A stretch of 64,000 bases of DNA from Aquitalea magnusonii. Lineage in GTDB: Bacteria; Pseudomonadota; Gammaproteobacteria; Burkholderiales; Chromobacteriaceae. Shown piece by piece: positions 37,362 through 46,155 of this stretch. Position 1 is the stretch's first letter; each line of letters opens with the position of its first letter. The DNA is taken from assembly GCF_002217795.2 (NCBI RefSeq), contig NZ_AP018823.1, forward strand, positions 496,001 through 560,000. The letters are read 5' to 3'. The notes below the pieces were generated by a model, which made no database searches, was not told where the DNA came from, and saw only the letters and a program-made list of their open reading frames with translations. The translations under genes were made by a program, and so were the position numbers.

Positions 37362-37453
37362 ATCATTCATCCTGTGCTCAGTTGAGTGGTATTCGCACTG
37401 TGCATTCCGGCTTCCAGCCGCTCACATGAGCGCTTGACGGAGCAGGGATGCTT

Positions 37454-37511
37454 AGTCACTTGCAAAATGAAAGTTAATGCTAAGACCTTAACTTGTAAAA
37501 TGCAAGTGACT
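37454..37511. promoter_or_regulatory. Inverted repeat between the hydrolase operon and hxlR
   Basis: AGTCACTTGCA (37454-37464) and TGCAAGTGACT (37501-37511) are perfect 11-base inverted repeats, with an inner AAGTT/AACTT pair. They flank the centre of the divergent promoter region and are a strong candidate operator for the HxlR regulator. Confidence 0.6.
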
Positions 37512-37528
37512 TGTCTAGAATTTTGTAC

Positions 37529-37918
37529 ATGAAAAATGAAAACTCAACGCCCTCATGCCCCGAGGGCTATCGCTCGGCCTGTCCGATTGCCAATGTGCTC
37601 GACATTGTTGGCGACAAATGGACGCTGCTTGTGGTGCGTGACTTGCTGATTGCCGGTAAGCATCGCTACGGAGAATTCCAGTCTTCGCCCGAGTCCATTC
37701 CGACCAATATCCTGGCGGACAGATTGAAACGTCTGGAAGCTGCCGGTCTGGTAAAAAAGGAGTTCTATCAAGACAAGCCACCACGCGCGGAGTACTTCAT
37801 CACGCGCAAAGGGGCTGATTTGGCCGGTGTCTTGCAAACAATGGCGCAGTGGGGGCAAAAACACATACCGGGGGTCGTTACCCCTGATCATTTCTGTCAG
37901 GCAGAAATAAGAGAATGA
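37529..37918 (+). CDS. HxlR-family transcriptional regulator
   Basis: The 129-residue winged-helix protein has the HxlR core 'CPIANVLDIVGDKWTLLVVRDLLIAGKHRYGEF' and 'IPTNILADRLKRLEAAGLV'. It carries cysteines at the N-terminus (SCPEGYRSACPIA), the position used for thiol sensing in some family members. The ATG at 37529 has no clear ribosome binding site and lies 18 bases after one arm of the operator palindrome, so the message may be nearly leaderless. It is divergent from the hydrolase/SDR/SDR/MFS operon, which it probably represses. Confidence 0.87.
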   Translation: MKNENSTPSCPEGYRSACPIANVLDIVGDKWTLLVVRDLLIAGKHRYGEFQSSPESIPTNILADRLKRLEAAGLVKKEFYQDKPPRAEYFITRKGADLAGVLQTMAQWGQKHIPGVVTPDHFCQAEIRE

Positions 37919-38061
37919 AGAACTGAGCGCGCAGGCCGCTGTATGCGGCCGCACCGGCACTCTTCTGCAGGCGGCAATCGCGTTGCCAAACAATTTGCAT
38001 CTGTGGCAGGCCCGACAGCAGGGCCGCGCCATGTGCTTGCAACGCCATCTGCATGACAATA

Positions 38062-38094
38062 AAGAAGCTGCGCCTTTGGGCGCAGCTTCTTTTG
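38062..38094. terminator. Terminator between hxlR and the RND pump gene
   Basis: AAGAAGCTGCGCC and GGCGCAGCTTCTT form a perfect 13-bp stem with a TTTG loop and T-rich flanks on both strands. It lies 15 bases past the convergent RND pump stop and can terminate in both directions. Confidence 0.82.
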
Positions 38095-38109
38095 CATCAG
38101 CCATCTATT

Positions 38110-41100
38110 TTAGCTGGCATGTGCTGCCGGCTTGATTTTGAACCAGATGGAATACATGGCTGGCAGGAATACAAGCGTCAGGACTGTTCCTGCGAATGTG
38201 CCGCCAATCAAGGTGTAGGCCAGCGTTCCCCAGAACACGGAGTGCGTCAGCGGGATGAACGCCAGAATGGCGGCCAGGGCGGTCAGAATCACTGGACGCG
38301 CACGCTGCACGGTGGCTTCCACGACCGACCTGAACGGGTCTAGCCCTGCTTGCTCGTTTTCCCGGATCTGTCCTATCAAGATCAAGGTGTTGCGCATCAG
38401 GATGCCTGATAGTGCAATCAGCCCCACCAGTGCATTGATCCCGAAAGGCTGGTGGAACAGTAACAGCGTCGGAACCACGCCAATCAAGCCCAGTGGACTG
38501 GTCAGGAACACCATCACCATGGCGGAGAGCGAACGCACCTGAAGAATGATGATGAACAGCGTGGCTGCCAGCATGATGGGGAACAAGGGCATCATGGCTG
38601 CGGTGGCCTTGCCTGACTCTTCAATCGATCCGGCTTCCTCGATGTGATAGCCACTTGGCAGTGTGGTGATGATGGGCTGCAGCTGCTTGGTGATCGCTGC
38701 TGATACATCAGGTGGCTGCAAGCCATCGGCAATGTCACCGCGCACTGTGATGGTGGGCGTGCGGTCGCGTCGGCGCAGAATCGGCTCCTCCATGCGCATT
38801 TCTATCTTGCCTACTTGTGATAGCGGAATGCGTTCACCATGCATGCCAACCAAGGTAAAGGCGTTGATCCTGGCCGGGTCCAGCCGCGTGCTGCCTGCAG
38901 AACGTGCCACCACCTGAACCGTGCGGATATCCTCGCGTACCGCTGTGACAGGCACTCCCTGGAGGAAAAACTGCAATTGCTGCGCCACGGCGCTGGAGCT
39001 AAGTCCCAGTGCTTGCAAGCGGTCTTGCTGCAAGATGAAGTGCAGGGTGGGAACGCGCACGCCCCAGTCCGTGTTGACGGTGCGCATCATCGGGCTGGAT
39101 TCCAATACCTGACGCACCTGATCGGCAATCCCGCGCAATTTGTCCGGATCCGGCCCCGAGACACGGTAAGCAACCGGGAACGGTGAGTAGGGGCCAAAAA
39201 TCAGTTGGGTAACACGCAAGCGCGCCTCGGGTGCCAGGCCGGCGGCGATGGCTTGGCGCAGCTTCTGTTTCAGTTCATCCCGCTCAGTCTGGTTGTCAGT
39301 ACGCACCACGATCTTGGCAAATGAGGGATCCGGCAGTTCCGGCCCCATGGCCAGATAGAAGCGCGGAGCGCCCTGACCAATATAGGCGGTGACGATTCTG
39401 GCTTCTTTTTGCTTGGCCAGCCACGCTTCCACCTTGGCGGTGGCGGAGCTGGTTTGCGAGATGGCAGTGCCATAGGGCATTTGCACTTCGATCAGCACTT
39501 CAGGTCGATCAGAAATGGGGAAGAATTGCTTCTTCACCACCGCCATGCCCAGTATGGCAAGCACAAACAAGCCAATCACCCCGCCAGCAACAAGCCATTT
39601 GCGGCCAATGATGCGTCCCAGAAATGCACGGAAGCGGTTATAGCGCGGCGTGTCATAGATGGCGGCATGCCCACCTTCAACCTTCTTGAAGTCAGGCAGC
39701 AGCTTGACGCCCAGATAGGGGGTGAACACCACGGCAACCACCCACGAGGCGATGAGGGCAATGCCTACGATCCAGAACATATTGCTGGTGTATTCACCTG
39801 CAGAGGATCTGGCAAAACCGTTAGGCATGAAGCCCACTGCCGTGACCAAGGTGCCGGACAGCATGGGTGCTGCCGTGTGACTCCAGGCATAGGCGGAAGC
39901 CGCAATCCGGCCATAGCCTTCTTCCATTTTCACCACCATCATTTCAATGGCAATGATGGCATCGTCCACCAGCAGGCCCAGTGCCAGAATCAGCGAGCCA
40001 AGGGTGATGCGGTCAAAGTTCTTGCCGCTTGCCGCCATCACCACGAAGACGACGGCCAGTGTCAGGGGCACCGCCGCCGCCACCACCAGACCGACGCGCC
40101 AGCCCATGCTGATGAAGCTGACCAGCATCACCACCAACAGGGCGACCAGGAACTTGATCATGAATTCGTCGACTGCGCTGTGAATGTTGACCGCCTGGTC
40201 GGTGACTTTGGACAAGCTCATGCCCAGTGGTTGTTCCGCATTGATTGCATCCACTTCGCTATCGAGCGCCTTGCCCAAATCCAGGCCATTCCAGCCGTCA
40301 CGCATCACGACGCCCAATAGCAGGGCTGGTTCTCCGCCGTTACGGATCATGAAGGTTGCCGGGTCTTCATAACCGTGCTTGACGGTGGCAATGTCTGACA
40401 GTTTCAGGGTACGGCCTTGCACAACCAGCGGGGTGTCGCGAATTTTCTGCAATTGGTTGAACGCACCATCCAGCCGGATGAAGATTTCCGGTCCCTTGGT
40501 TTCGACTGAACCGGCCGGTGTCAGCGCATTCTGGTTGTTAAGTGCAGCGAATACATCCTGCGGGCTGATTCCCAGTGTCGCCAGTCGATCGTGGGACAGC
40601 TCGATAAAAATCCGTTCTGCCTGTTCTCCAATGATATTGACCTTTTTGACCCCGGCCACATGCAGCAGGCGTTGCCGCAGGGTTTCTGCATCCCGTACCA
40701 GCACGCGCTGCGGCTCGCCTTTGGCCTTGAGGGCAAACAGGGCGAAGGTGACATCCGAATACTCATCATTCAGGAAGGGGCCCATGACGCCGGCCGGAAG
40801 ATTGGGTACTTCATCGCCAATTTTTTTCCGTGCCTGATAAAACTCCTCTTTTACTTCAGAGGGCCGCGTGCTATCCAGCAAGGTCAGCGTTGTAAACGCC
40901 AGTCCGGGGCGTGTGTAGGTTTCGCTGCGCTCATACCAGCGCAGCTCCTGCAAGCGCTTTTCGATTTTCTCCGCCACCTGGTCTTGCATCTCTTGTGCCG
41001 TCGCCCCTGGCCAGGCGGTGACAATCGTCATCACCTTGACGGTGAAGGCAGGGTCTTCGGCTCTGCCCAGCTTAAGAAACGAGACCAGGCCGGCCAATGA

Positions 41101-41178
41101 AATCAAGACGATCAAAAACAGCGTGATGGCCCGCTCGCGCACGGCCAGAGCGGACAAATTGAATCGACTCTCACTCAT
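38110..41178 (-). CDS. RND efflux pump, inner membrane (TriC/VmeI-like branch)
   Basis: The 1022-residue RND transporter begins 'MSESRFNLSALAVRERAITLFLIVLISLAGLVSFLKLGRAEDP'. The GRAEDP/FTVK start is typical of the TriC-like branch rather than AcrB proper. The proton-relay helix reads 'LILALGLLVDDAIIAIEMMVVKMEEG' with the Asp pair, and both porter loops and the second transmembrane repeat are complete. Its ATG overlaps the adaptor stop by 4 bases. With the adaptor and the divergent OMF it makes a complete tripartite system under a local TetR. Substrates unknown. Confidence 0.94.
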   Translation of the reverse strand: MSESRFNLSALAVRERAITLFLIVLISLAGLVSFLKLGRAEDPAFTVKVMTIVTAWPGATAQEMQDQVAEKIEKRLQELRWYERSETYTRPGLAFTTLTLLDSTRPSEVKEEFYQARKKIGDEVPNLPAGVMGPFLNDEYSDVTFALFALKAKGEPQRVLVRDAETLRQRLLHVAGVKKVNIIGEQAERIFIELSHDRLATLGISPQDVFAALNNQNALTPAGSVETKGPEIFIRLDGAFNQLQKIRDTPLVVQGRTLKLSDIATVKHGYEDPATFMIRNGGEPALLLGVVMRDGWNGLDLGKALDSEVDAINAEQPLGMSLSKVTDQAVNIHSAVDEFMIKFLVALLVVMLVSFISMGWRVGLVVAAAVPLTLAVVFVVMAASGKNFDRITLGSLILALGLLVDDAIIAIEMMVVKMEEGYGRIAASAYAWSHTAAPMLSGTLVTAVGFMPNGFARSSAGEYTSNMFWIVGIALIASWVVAVVFTPYLGVKLLPDFKKVEGGHAAIYDTPRYNRFRAFLGRIIGRKWLVAGGVIGLFVLAILGMAVVKKQFFPISDRPEVLIEVQMPYGTAISQTSSATAKVEAWLAKQKEARIVTAYIGQGAPRFYLAMGPELPDPSFAKIVVRTDNQTERDELKQKLRQAIAAGLAPEARLRVTQLIFGPYSPFPVAYRVSGPDPDKLRGIADQVRQVLESSPMMRTVNTDWGVRVPTLHFILQQDRLQALGLSSSAVAQQLQFFLQGVPVTAVREDIRTVQVVARSAGSTRLDPARINAFTLVGMHGERIPLSQVGKIEMRMEEPILRRRDRTPTITVRGDIADGLQPPDVSAAITKQLQPIITTLPSGYHIEEAGSIEESGKATAAMMPLFPIMLAATLFIIILQVRSLSAMVMVFLTSPLGLIGVVPTLLLFHQPFGINALVGLIALSGILMRNTLILIGQIRENEQAGLDPFRSVVEATVQRARPVILTALAAILAFIPLTHSVFWGTLAYTLIGGTFAGTVLTLVFLPAMYSIWFKIKPAAHAS

Positions 41179-42290
41179 GGCTTAACCCCTTGTCCGGCGG
41201 TGGCAGAGGCATGGCTTGCCACCTTGACCTGTTCTCCTTCATGTAACAGGTGGGCTCCGAGCGCGACAATGCGATTACCTTGTTTGATGCTGCCGCTAAC
41301 CCGTGCAGCATCGTCATCAAGCTTGAGAATGGTAACCGGTCGCCAGGAAACCTTGCTCGGATGACCATCAACCACCCAGACGCCCGGTCCTTTGCCGGCA
41401 TCAAACAGTGCGCTGATCGGTACTTGCAGGCCGCCATTGGCGGCAGGCCGGCCCGCCGGAATCCGGATGGTCACTGTGGCACCCAGGGGGGCGTTGGCCA
41501 AGTCTCCATCCAGCACATAGCGTGCTTCGAAGGTGCGCGTCAGGCGGTCTGCAGTCTCTGAGAGCTGGCGCAGTTTGGCTGTAACGCTGACATCTTCCTG
41601 GCCAAACAGCGTGGCTTGCGCGGTGGAGCCAACGGCAGGGCGGATGGTTTCTGGTAATTGGATAAGGGCTTCACGGCGACCTGCATGGGCGATGCGCACC
41701 ACGGTCTGTCCTGCGCTGACCACCTGGCCGGGTTCGGCCAGCGTTTCCATCACCACGCCATCTCCATCCGCGATCAACTCCGCATACCGGCTGGCATTTT
41801 TGGCGACATCGGCCTGTGCTTCCGCGGCGCTAAGCTGCGCTTTTGCCGCATCCGCTGCTGCTTTGATCTGGTCGTAGGCCGAAGCTGAAATGGCACCGGT
41901 TCCACGCAGCTCGCGGTAGCGGGCTTCGTCTTGAGCAGTCTGCTGCGCGCGTGCGCGTGCTGCCGAGACTGCTTCTTGCTGCGCGTTGGCAGCCAGTCGC
42001 AGATCAATAGGATCTATCCTCATCAGCACCTGGCCACGCTTGACGGTTTGCCCGGTGTCAACCAGCCGTTCTAATACCTTGCCCGCAACACGGAATCCAA
42101 GATCACTCTGTATCCGTGCTGCGATGGTGCCGGTAAAGGTGTGTGCTTCAGGCTGGCTTTCCTGAACAAGAGCGGTGCGGACCAATGGCGTATTGGTGCG
42201 GGGATCTGGTGGTGCTTCTTCGCCGCAAGCGACCAGGGCAAACGGCAATGCACAGATGAGAGTTGAGATGGCGAGGCGATGCCGGGGCAT
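41175..42290 (-). CDS. RND efflux periplasmic adaptor lipoprotein
   Basis: The 371-residue membrane fusion protein has a lipobox (LVAC, Cys22) instead of a membrane anchor. The lipoyl half-motifs are 'GTIAARIQSDLGFRVAGKVLERLVDTGQTVKRGQVLMRIDP' and 'ADGDGVVMETLAEPGQVVSAGQTVVRIA', and an Ala/Gln-rich helical hairpin lies between. It is first in a two-gene operon with the pump. A GTGACTA-N10-TAGTCAC operator-like repeat lies 46 bases upstream of its ATG. Confidence 0.93.
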   Translation of the reverse strand: MPRHRLAISTLICALPFALVACGEEAPPDPRTNTPLVRTALVQESQPEAHTFTGTIAARIQSDLGFRVAGKVLERLVDTGQTVKRGQVLMRIDPIDLRLAANAQQEAVSAARARAQQTAQDEARYRELRGTGAISASAYDQIKAAADAAKAQLSAAEAQADVAKNASRYAELIADGDGVVMETLAEPGQVVSAGQTVVRIAHAGRREALIQLPETIRPAVGSTAQATLFGQEDVSVTAKLRQLSETADRLTRTFEARYVLDGDLANAPLGATVTIRIPAGRPAANGGLQVPISALFDAGKGPGVWVVDGHPSKVSWRPVTILKLDDDAARVSGSIKQGNRIVALGAHLLHEGEQVKVASHASATAGQGVKP

Positions 42291-42335
42291 GAAAGTCCCT
42301 TTGACGAAATGATCAGGACTTTCAGTATTATTCTT

Positions 42336-42359
42336 GTGACTAATTTAGTCAATAGTCAC
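42336..42359. promoter_or_regulatory. TetR-type operator before the adaptor-pump operon
   Basis: GTGACTA (42336-42342) and TAGTCAC (42353-42359) are perfect inverted repeats 10 bases apart. The same GTGAC/GTCAC halves recur in the other promoter controlled by this locus (43031-43056), which supports a shared TetR site. Confidence 0.62.
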
Positions 42360-42374
42360 TATTATGTTATGCCG

Positions 42375-42992
42375 CTAGGGCGCCAGGCTGCGCAGCACCA
42401 GGCTCGATAGGTGGGTGGGGGCTTCTTCGGCATTGTCGAAGTTGTACTGCAAGATAAGTGGGTGCAGATAGGGATGCAGAACCAGATAAACGGCCTTGGC
42501 CATTTCATCCAGAGGCGTCTTGCGTTCAAAGTCCCCGTTCTGTCGGCCTTGCTGCAGGATATCTTGCAGCAAGTCTTGAATGCGCTGTTCGTAAGCAACG
42601 GTGGCGGCCCAGCGTTCACCGGCGGCAGAGGCGGCTATCTCGTACAGCTTGCGATCCTGAAAAAACAGCCTGAGGCTTGATTTTACAATGGTTTTGAACA
42701 TTCTTCGTAGCTTCTCCGGTGCGCCTTCGGCTTCGTCTACCGCTGCTCTGACATCTTGTTCGATCTCTAGCAGGCAGTTGGTGCAGATCATCTCTCCAAT
42801 GGCTTGTTTGGACTCGAAAAACTTGTAGATATAAGCCTTGGAGAAGCCGATGGCCTTGGCGAGGTCGGACACGGTTGTCTTTTCGTATCCATAGAGACTG
42901 AAGTGCTCGGTAGCGGCGGCCACGATTTGATTGCGTACGTCGTGATCAGCCGGGCCTCGGGCAGCCGCGGAGGTGGTGTGTGTATTTTTCAT
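42375..42992 (-). CDS. TetR-family repressor of the second RND system
   Basis: The 205-residue regulator has the TetR helix-turn-helix (IVAAATEHFSLYGYEKTTVSDLAKAIGFSKAYIYKFFESKQAIGE, about residues 25-70) and an all-helical ligand domain. The ATG at 42992 is used. Upstream codons would run into the operator palindrome. It lies between the adaptor-pump operon (same strand, 84 bases downstream) and the divergent OMF gene, and matching palindromes flank it on both sides. This is good positional evidence that it represses all three genes and itself. Confidence 0.91.
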   Translation of the reverse strand: MKNTHTTSAAARGPADHDVRNQIVAAATEHFSLYGYEKTTVSDLAKAIGFSKAYIYKFFESKQAIGEMICTNCLLEIEQDVRAAVDEAEGAPEKLRRMFKTIVKSSLRLFFQDRKLYEIAASAAGERWAATVAYEQRIQDLLQDILQQGRQNGDFERKTPLDEMAKAVYLVLHPYLHPLILQYNFDNAEEAPTHLSSLVLRSLAP

Positions 42993-43030
42993 GCGTGATA
43001 GCTTACACAGCGGCTCTAAAATTGACAATG

Positions 43031-43056
43031 AGTGACTAATATGTATTATGGTCACT
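43031..43056. promoter_or_regulatory. TetR-type operator in the tetR/OMF divergent promoter
   Basis: AGTGAC (43031-43036) and GTCACT (43051-43056) are inverted repeats separated by 14 bases. AGTGACTAAT resembles the TGTGACTAAT of the adaptor promoter. The site lies 28 bases before the OMF GTG start and 38 before the tetR start. Confidence 0.55.
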
Positions 43057-43084
43057 ATAGTTCATCTTGATTCGGAGTCTGCCT

Positions 43085-44530
43085 GTGTTGACTAAGCGCC
43101 CTCTTGCCTTGTTCATGGCAGCCAGTCTGTTGACTGGCTGTGCCGTTGGTCCTGATTACGTCCGGCCCAAAATATCCTTGCCCGATCACTACATGGGTGC
43201 TGCTGCAATCGAACAAGGGCATGCTGCCACCAAGGTCGACTTGCTGGCATGGTGGACCGGGTTCGGCGACCCACAACTGAGTCGATATGTCTCGCTGGCA
43301 TTGGCGCAGAATCTCGATCTGGCGCAGGCATCCGCGCGCGTGGTGCAAGCACGGGCCGGGCTGGGAGCCGCCAACGCGGCCTTACTGCCTTCTGGCAATA
43401 TCAGTGGACAAGCGGCCAGGGCTTATCAGTCGGTGGAAACGTCCTTGGGGCAGGTGTTGAATACGCAGCCTGGCTTTAACCGTTACGGCAATGATTACGC
43501 GGCCAATCTCGGTGCCAGTTGGGAACTGGACATGTTTGGTGGACTGCGCCGGGAACGGGAAGCGGCACTGGCCGAGTATCAGGCTTCCGAAGCCGGTGCC
43601 AACGCCGCCCGCTTGGCTGTTGCCGCCCAGACTGCTGACATCTACATCAGCATCCGCGGATTGCAAACCCGCCTGGATATCGCCCGGCGACAGGTGCAGA
43701 AACAGCAAGAACTGCTTGGCAAGATTCAGCTTCTTTACCGCAAAGGTTTGGCGGCAGAGCTGCAGGTAAATCAAGCAGAAGGAGTGCTTGCTCAAATCCA
43801 GTCTGCAGTCCCCGTTCTTGAAACCGGGCTGGATGCCGCGATGAATGCTCTGGATGTGATGCTGGCTTCACCACCCGGCACCCATCGTTCCGAACTGGCT
43901 GCAACCGGGGCGATCCCGCTTGCTCCGCGCATCACTAGTGTTGAATCTCCTGGTGAACTGCTGCGGCGGCGGCCAGACCTCATCGTGGCCGAGCGCCGCT
44001 TGGCTGCATCCAGTGCGCGTATTGGTGTTGCCGTTGCCGAGTACTATCCCAAGCTCTCCATGACCGGGCTGGTAGGCAGTGCAACGACCATGTCCTCCGG
44101 TAATCTGTTCACCAGTGGTGCCAGCCAGGCTGCCGCGGTATTCGGGCTACGTTGGCGTTTGTTCGATTTTGCTCGCATCAACGCGCAGATTGATCAAGCC
44201 AAGGGGCAGGAGGCCGAGATGCTGGCGGCCTATCGACTGGCCGTGCTGCATGCTGCAGAGGATGTTGAAAATGCCTTCTCGGCGCTGCTTAAGCGGGAAG
44301 AGCAATCTGCAGTCCTTGCCCGTGGGGTGGATTCACTTGGCCGCGCCCGGTCCGCGTCCTTTGCCGCCTATCAAAATGGGCTGGTGAGTCTGATTGAGGT
44401 ATTGCAGGCAGATGAAAGCTTGCTCAGTGCCTCGGATGCAGAGGCGCAAGCGCGCACAGAAGCCGCCCGCGCCGCAGTTGCCGCATTTAAGGCATTGGGC
44501 GGTGGTTGGCAGCCGTCCGTCGCTGGATAA
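43085..44530 (+). CDS. RND efflux outer membrane factor (NodT family)
   Basis: The 481-residue lipoprotein channel has a lipobox LTGC (about Cys19) followed by 'AVGPDYVRPK', the classical start of mature NodT-type factors. Two OEP repeats are present, with 'LLRRRPDLIVAERRLAASSARIGVAVAEYYPKLSMTG' and 'YQNGLVSLIEVLQADESLL'. The GTG at 43085 with GGAG 7 bases upstream is chosen over a TTG at 43067. It is divergent from the tetR-adaptor-pump genes and completes that system. Confidence 0.92.
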   Translation: MLTKRPLALFMAASLLTGCAVGPDYVRPKISLPDHYMGAAAIEQGHAATKVDLLAWWTGFGDPQLSRYVSLALAQNLDLAQASARVVQARAGLGAANAALLPSGNISGQAARAYQSVETSLGQVLNTQPGFNRYGNDYAANLGASWELDMFGGLRREREAALAEYQASEAGANAARLAVAAQTADIYISIRGLQTRLDIARRQVQKQQELLGKIQLLYRKGLAAELQVNQAEGVLAQIQSAVPVLETGLDAAMNALDVMLASPPGTHRSELAATGAIPLAPRITSVESPGELLRRRPDLIVAERRLAASSARIGVAVAEYYPKLSMTGLVGSATTMSSGNLFTSGASQAAAVFGLRWRLFDFARINAQIDQAKGQEAEMLAAYRLAVLHAAEDVENAFSALLKREEQSAVLARGVDSLGRARSASFAAYQNGLVSLIEVLQADESLLSASDAEAQARTEAARAAVAAFKALGGGWQPSVAG

Positions 44531-45138
44531 CCCCGCTACTGATTCGGGCTGGAATTTTGCCTGCTTTCTGCAGCAGGCGCGCGGCAGAAACCGCAACTGG
44601 ATTCAGCGCAGCCCGCGTTCACTAACATTCTTTGTCAATACGGCAGGGGGGGCCAAGCTCCCCCGTTTGCCGTGACAGAAGGCGTTGGCGGCGCGAATAA
44701 AAACCCTGCCGCGGCCTGGCAGCTCCTTGCCGTACTGCAGGTATTGTCGGGCGGCAGCGCGCCATGCGCCAGAGACGCTAGGCTGTTTTGTTAGCCGCGC
44801 TTCGCGTCCGGAGCGCTGCAGGCCGCTCATCGCGCACCCTGCACCATTGCGCCAGCGGCTGGCGTGGCGTTACCTGCCCCCTCAAACACTTGCTCCCCCG
44901 GCCTGATGGCGTCTGGTATTGCAGCGCCTTGCGCCGCTTGGCCTGCGCCACATGCATTGCGTCAGATTGTTTGCGCCCGGGGTATGTGTACTTGCGCACA
45001 GATGGCCTGTGGCAGTTCAGGCAGAGTCATGCAGGCTGGCTTGTTTGCTAGCCAGGTATCAGTCTGTAAGGTGAAACATGCAAGATCAGTATTTTGCAGA
45101 CTGCCTGTGTCGTGATTTTTGATCACTGGAGTCTTCTC
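44531..45138. other. 608-base gap with one hairpin and no supported gene
   Basis: The only clear structure is ACGGCA...GGGGG / CCCCC...TGCCGT at about 44640-44672, a GC-rich hairpin with no T tail that may end the OMF transcript. Several short frames exist on both strands, but none has a ribosome binding site and a recognisable sequence together. Confidence 0.45.
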
Positions 45139-45378
45139 ATGATCAATATATTCTTGTTGTCGATGATGCTCGGTAGCCATCCCTCCCACCGCATGTTGGC
45201 AGAAACCGATGCTGCAAACAGTCCGCTTCCCATCACTAGTCCCATTGCGCCAGCGCCAGTCGATCCGGCTGAACATCTGCCTCCTTCTGTCGTCATCCGT
45301 GACGCACAGCGCGCAGCGGCAGATGAATATGCCGGGAAAGCAATTGCCGCATACCCGGAAAACTATCGTGCTCACTGA
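45139..45378 (+). CDS. Small secreted protein of unknown function
   Basis: The product is 79 residues. GGAG lies 8 bases before the ATG. Residues 1-12 are hydrophobic (MINIFLLSMMLG), consistent with a short signal or membrane segment. A proline-rich stretch (SPLPITSPIAPAPVDPAEHLPP) and a charged helical tail follow. No family is recognised. It precedes the SYLF lipoprotein gene by 81 bases on the same strand. The real start and export route are uncertain. Confidence 0.45.
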   Translation: MINIFLLSMMLGSHPSHRMLAETDAANSPLPITSPIAPAPVDPAEHLPPSVVIRDAQRAAADEYAGKAIAAYPENYRAH

Positions 45379-45459
45379 CAGCTCACTGCCCAACATCACC
45401 TTCATGCTGCTGCGGCCTGCTGCCGTAACCATGCATGGTGATATCTCTGGAGAATTCTC

Positions 45460-46023
45460 ATGAACAAACGTTTCTGCATGGCCCTGACGCTGGGTATTCT
45501 GATGAGTGCCTGTACCACCACCATGCCTACGCAGCAGGCCAGCACCATGTCCACCCGGCAGGCGATTGATGCCAACTCCACCGCGACATTGAACAATCTT
45601 TATCGTCAGGCCAAAGGATCGCGCGAACTGGTGGCAAAAGCCAAAGGTGTGCTGGTATTTCCATCGGTGCTGACTGCCGGCTTGATGGTGGGCGGGGCAT
45701 ATGGTGAAGGGGAGTTGCGCATTGGCAATCAAGTCGATGGTTATTACAAGACCATGACCGGCTCGTTTGGCTTTCAGGCCGGGGCGCAATCCAAGGCCAT
45801 TATTTTCCTGTTCATGACCCAGGATGCACTGGATCACTTCCGTCAGGGCAAGGGCTGGACGGCTGGGGTGGATGCCAATGTGGCCCTGCTGACTATTGGC
45901 GCAGATGGATCGGTGGATACGGAAACGGCCAAGGCCCCCGTGGTTGGCTTTGTCATGACGAATGGGGGATTAATGTTCAATATTTCCTTGCAGGGGACAA
46001 AAGTGTCCAGGCTTGATCCCTAA
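45460..46023 (+). CDS. SYLF-domain (YSC84-like) lipoprotein
   Basis: The 187-residue protein has a lipobox MSAC (Cys18) and then a single SYLF/Ysc84 domain. It starts 'RELVAKAKGVLVFPSVLTAGLMVGGAYGEGELRI', passes 'TGSFGFQAGAQSKAIIFLFMTQDALDHF' and ends 'VVGFVMTNGGLMFNISLQGTKVSRL'. The eukaryotic domain binds phosphoinositides, and bacterial members are envelope lipoproteins of unsettled function. GGAG lies 9 bases before the ATG. It opens a cluster of membrane and stress proteins. Confidence 0.9.
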   Translation: MNKRFCMALTLGILMSACTTTMPTQQASTMSTRQAIDANSTATLNNLYRQAKGSRELVAKAKGVLVFPSVLTAGLMVGGAYGEGELRIGNQVDGYYKTMTGSFGFQAGAQSKAIIFLFMTQDALDHFRQGKGWTAGVDANVALLTIGADGSVDTETAKAPVVGFVMTNGGLMFNISLQGTKVSRLDP

Positions 46024-46155
46024 CGCTTGGGGCAAGATGTCTGGCATTGATCATTGTGCGGCTTTATCCGTGCGCAGGCATGCTTGCATGCCGGGTGTAA
46101 TTCCTTGGCGGAGTGTGCATCCGGCATGAATAGCATGCTGTTAGCAAGGCAATAT

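Noticed and set aside
44602..45115. Several short frames between the second OMF gene and the 79-residue protein gene
   Set aside because: The frames overlap each other on both strands, lack ribosome binding sites and have arginine/proline-rich shadow-like composition.
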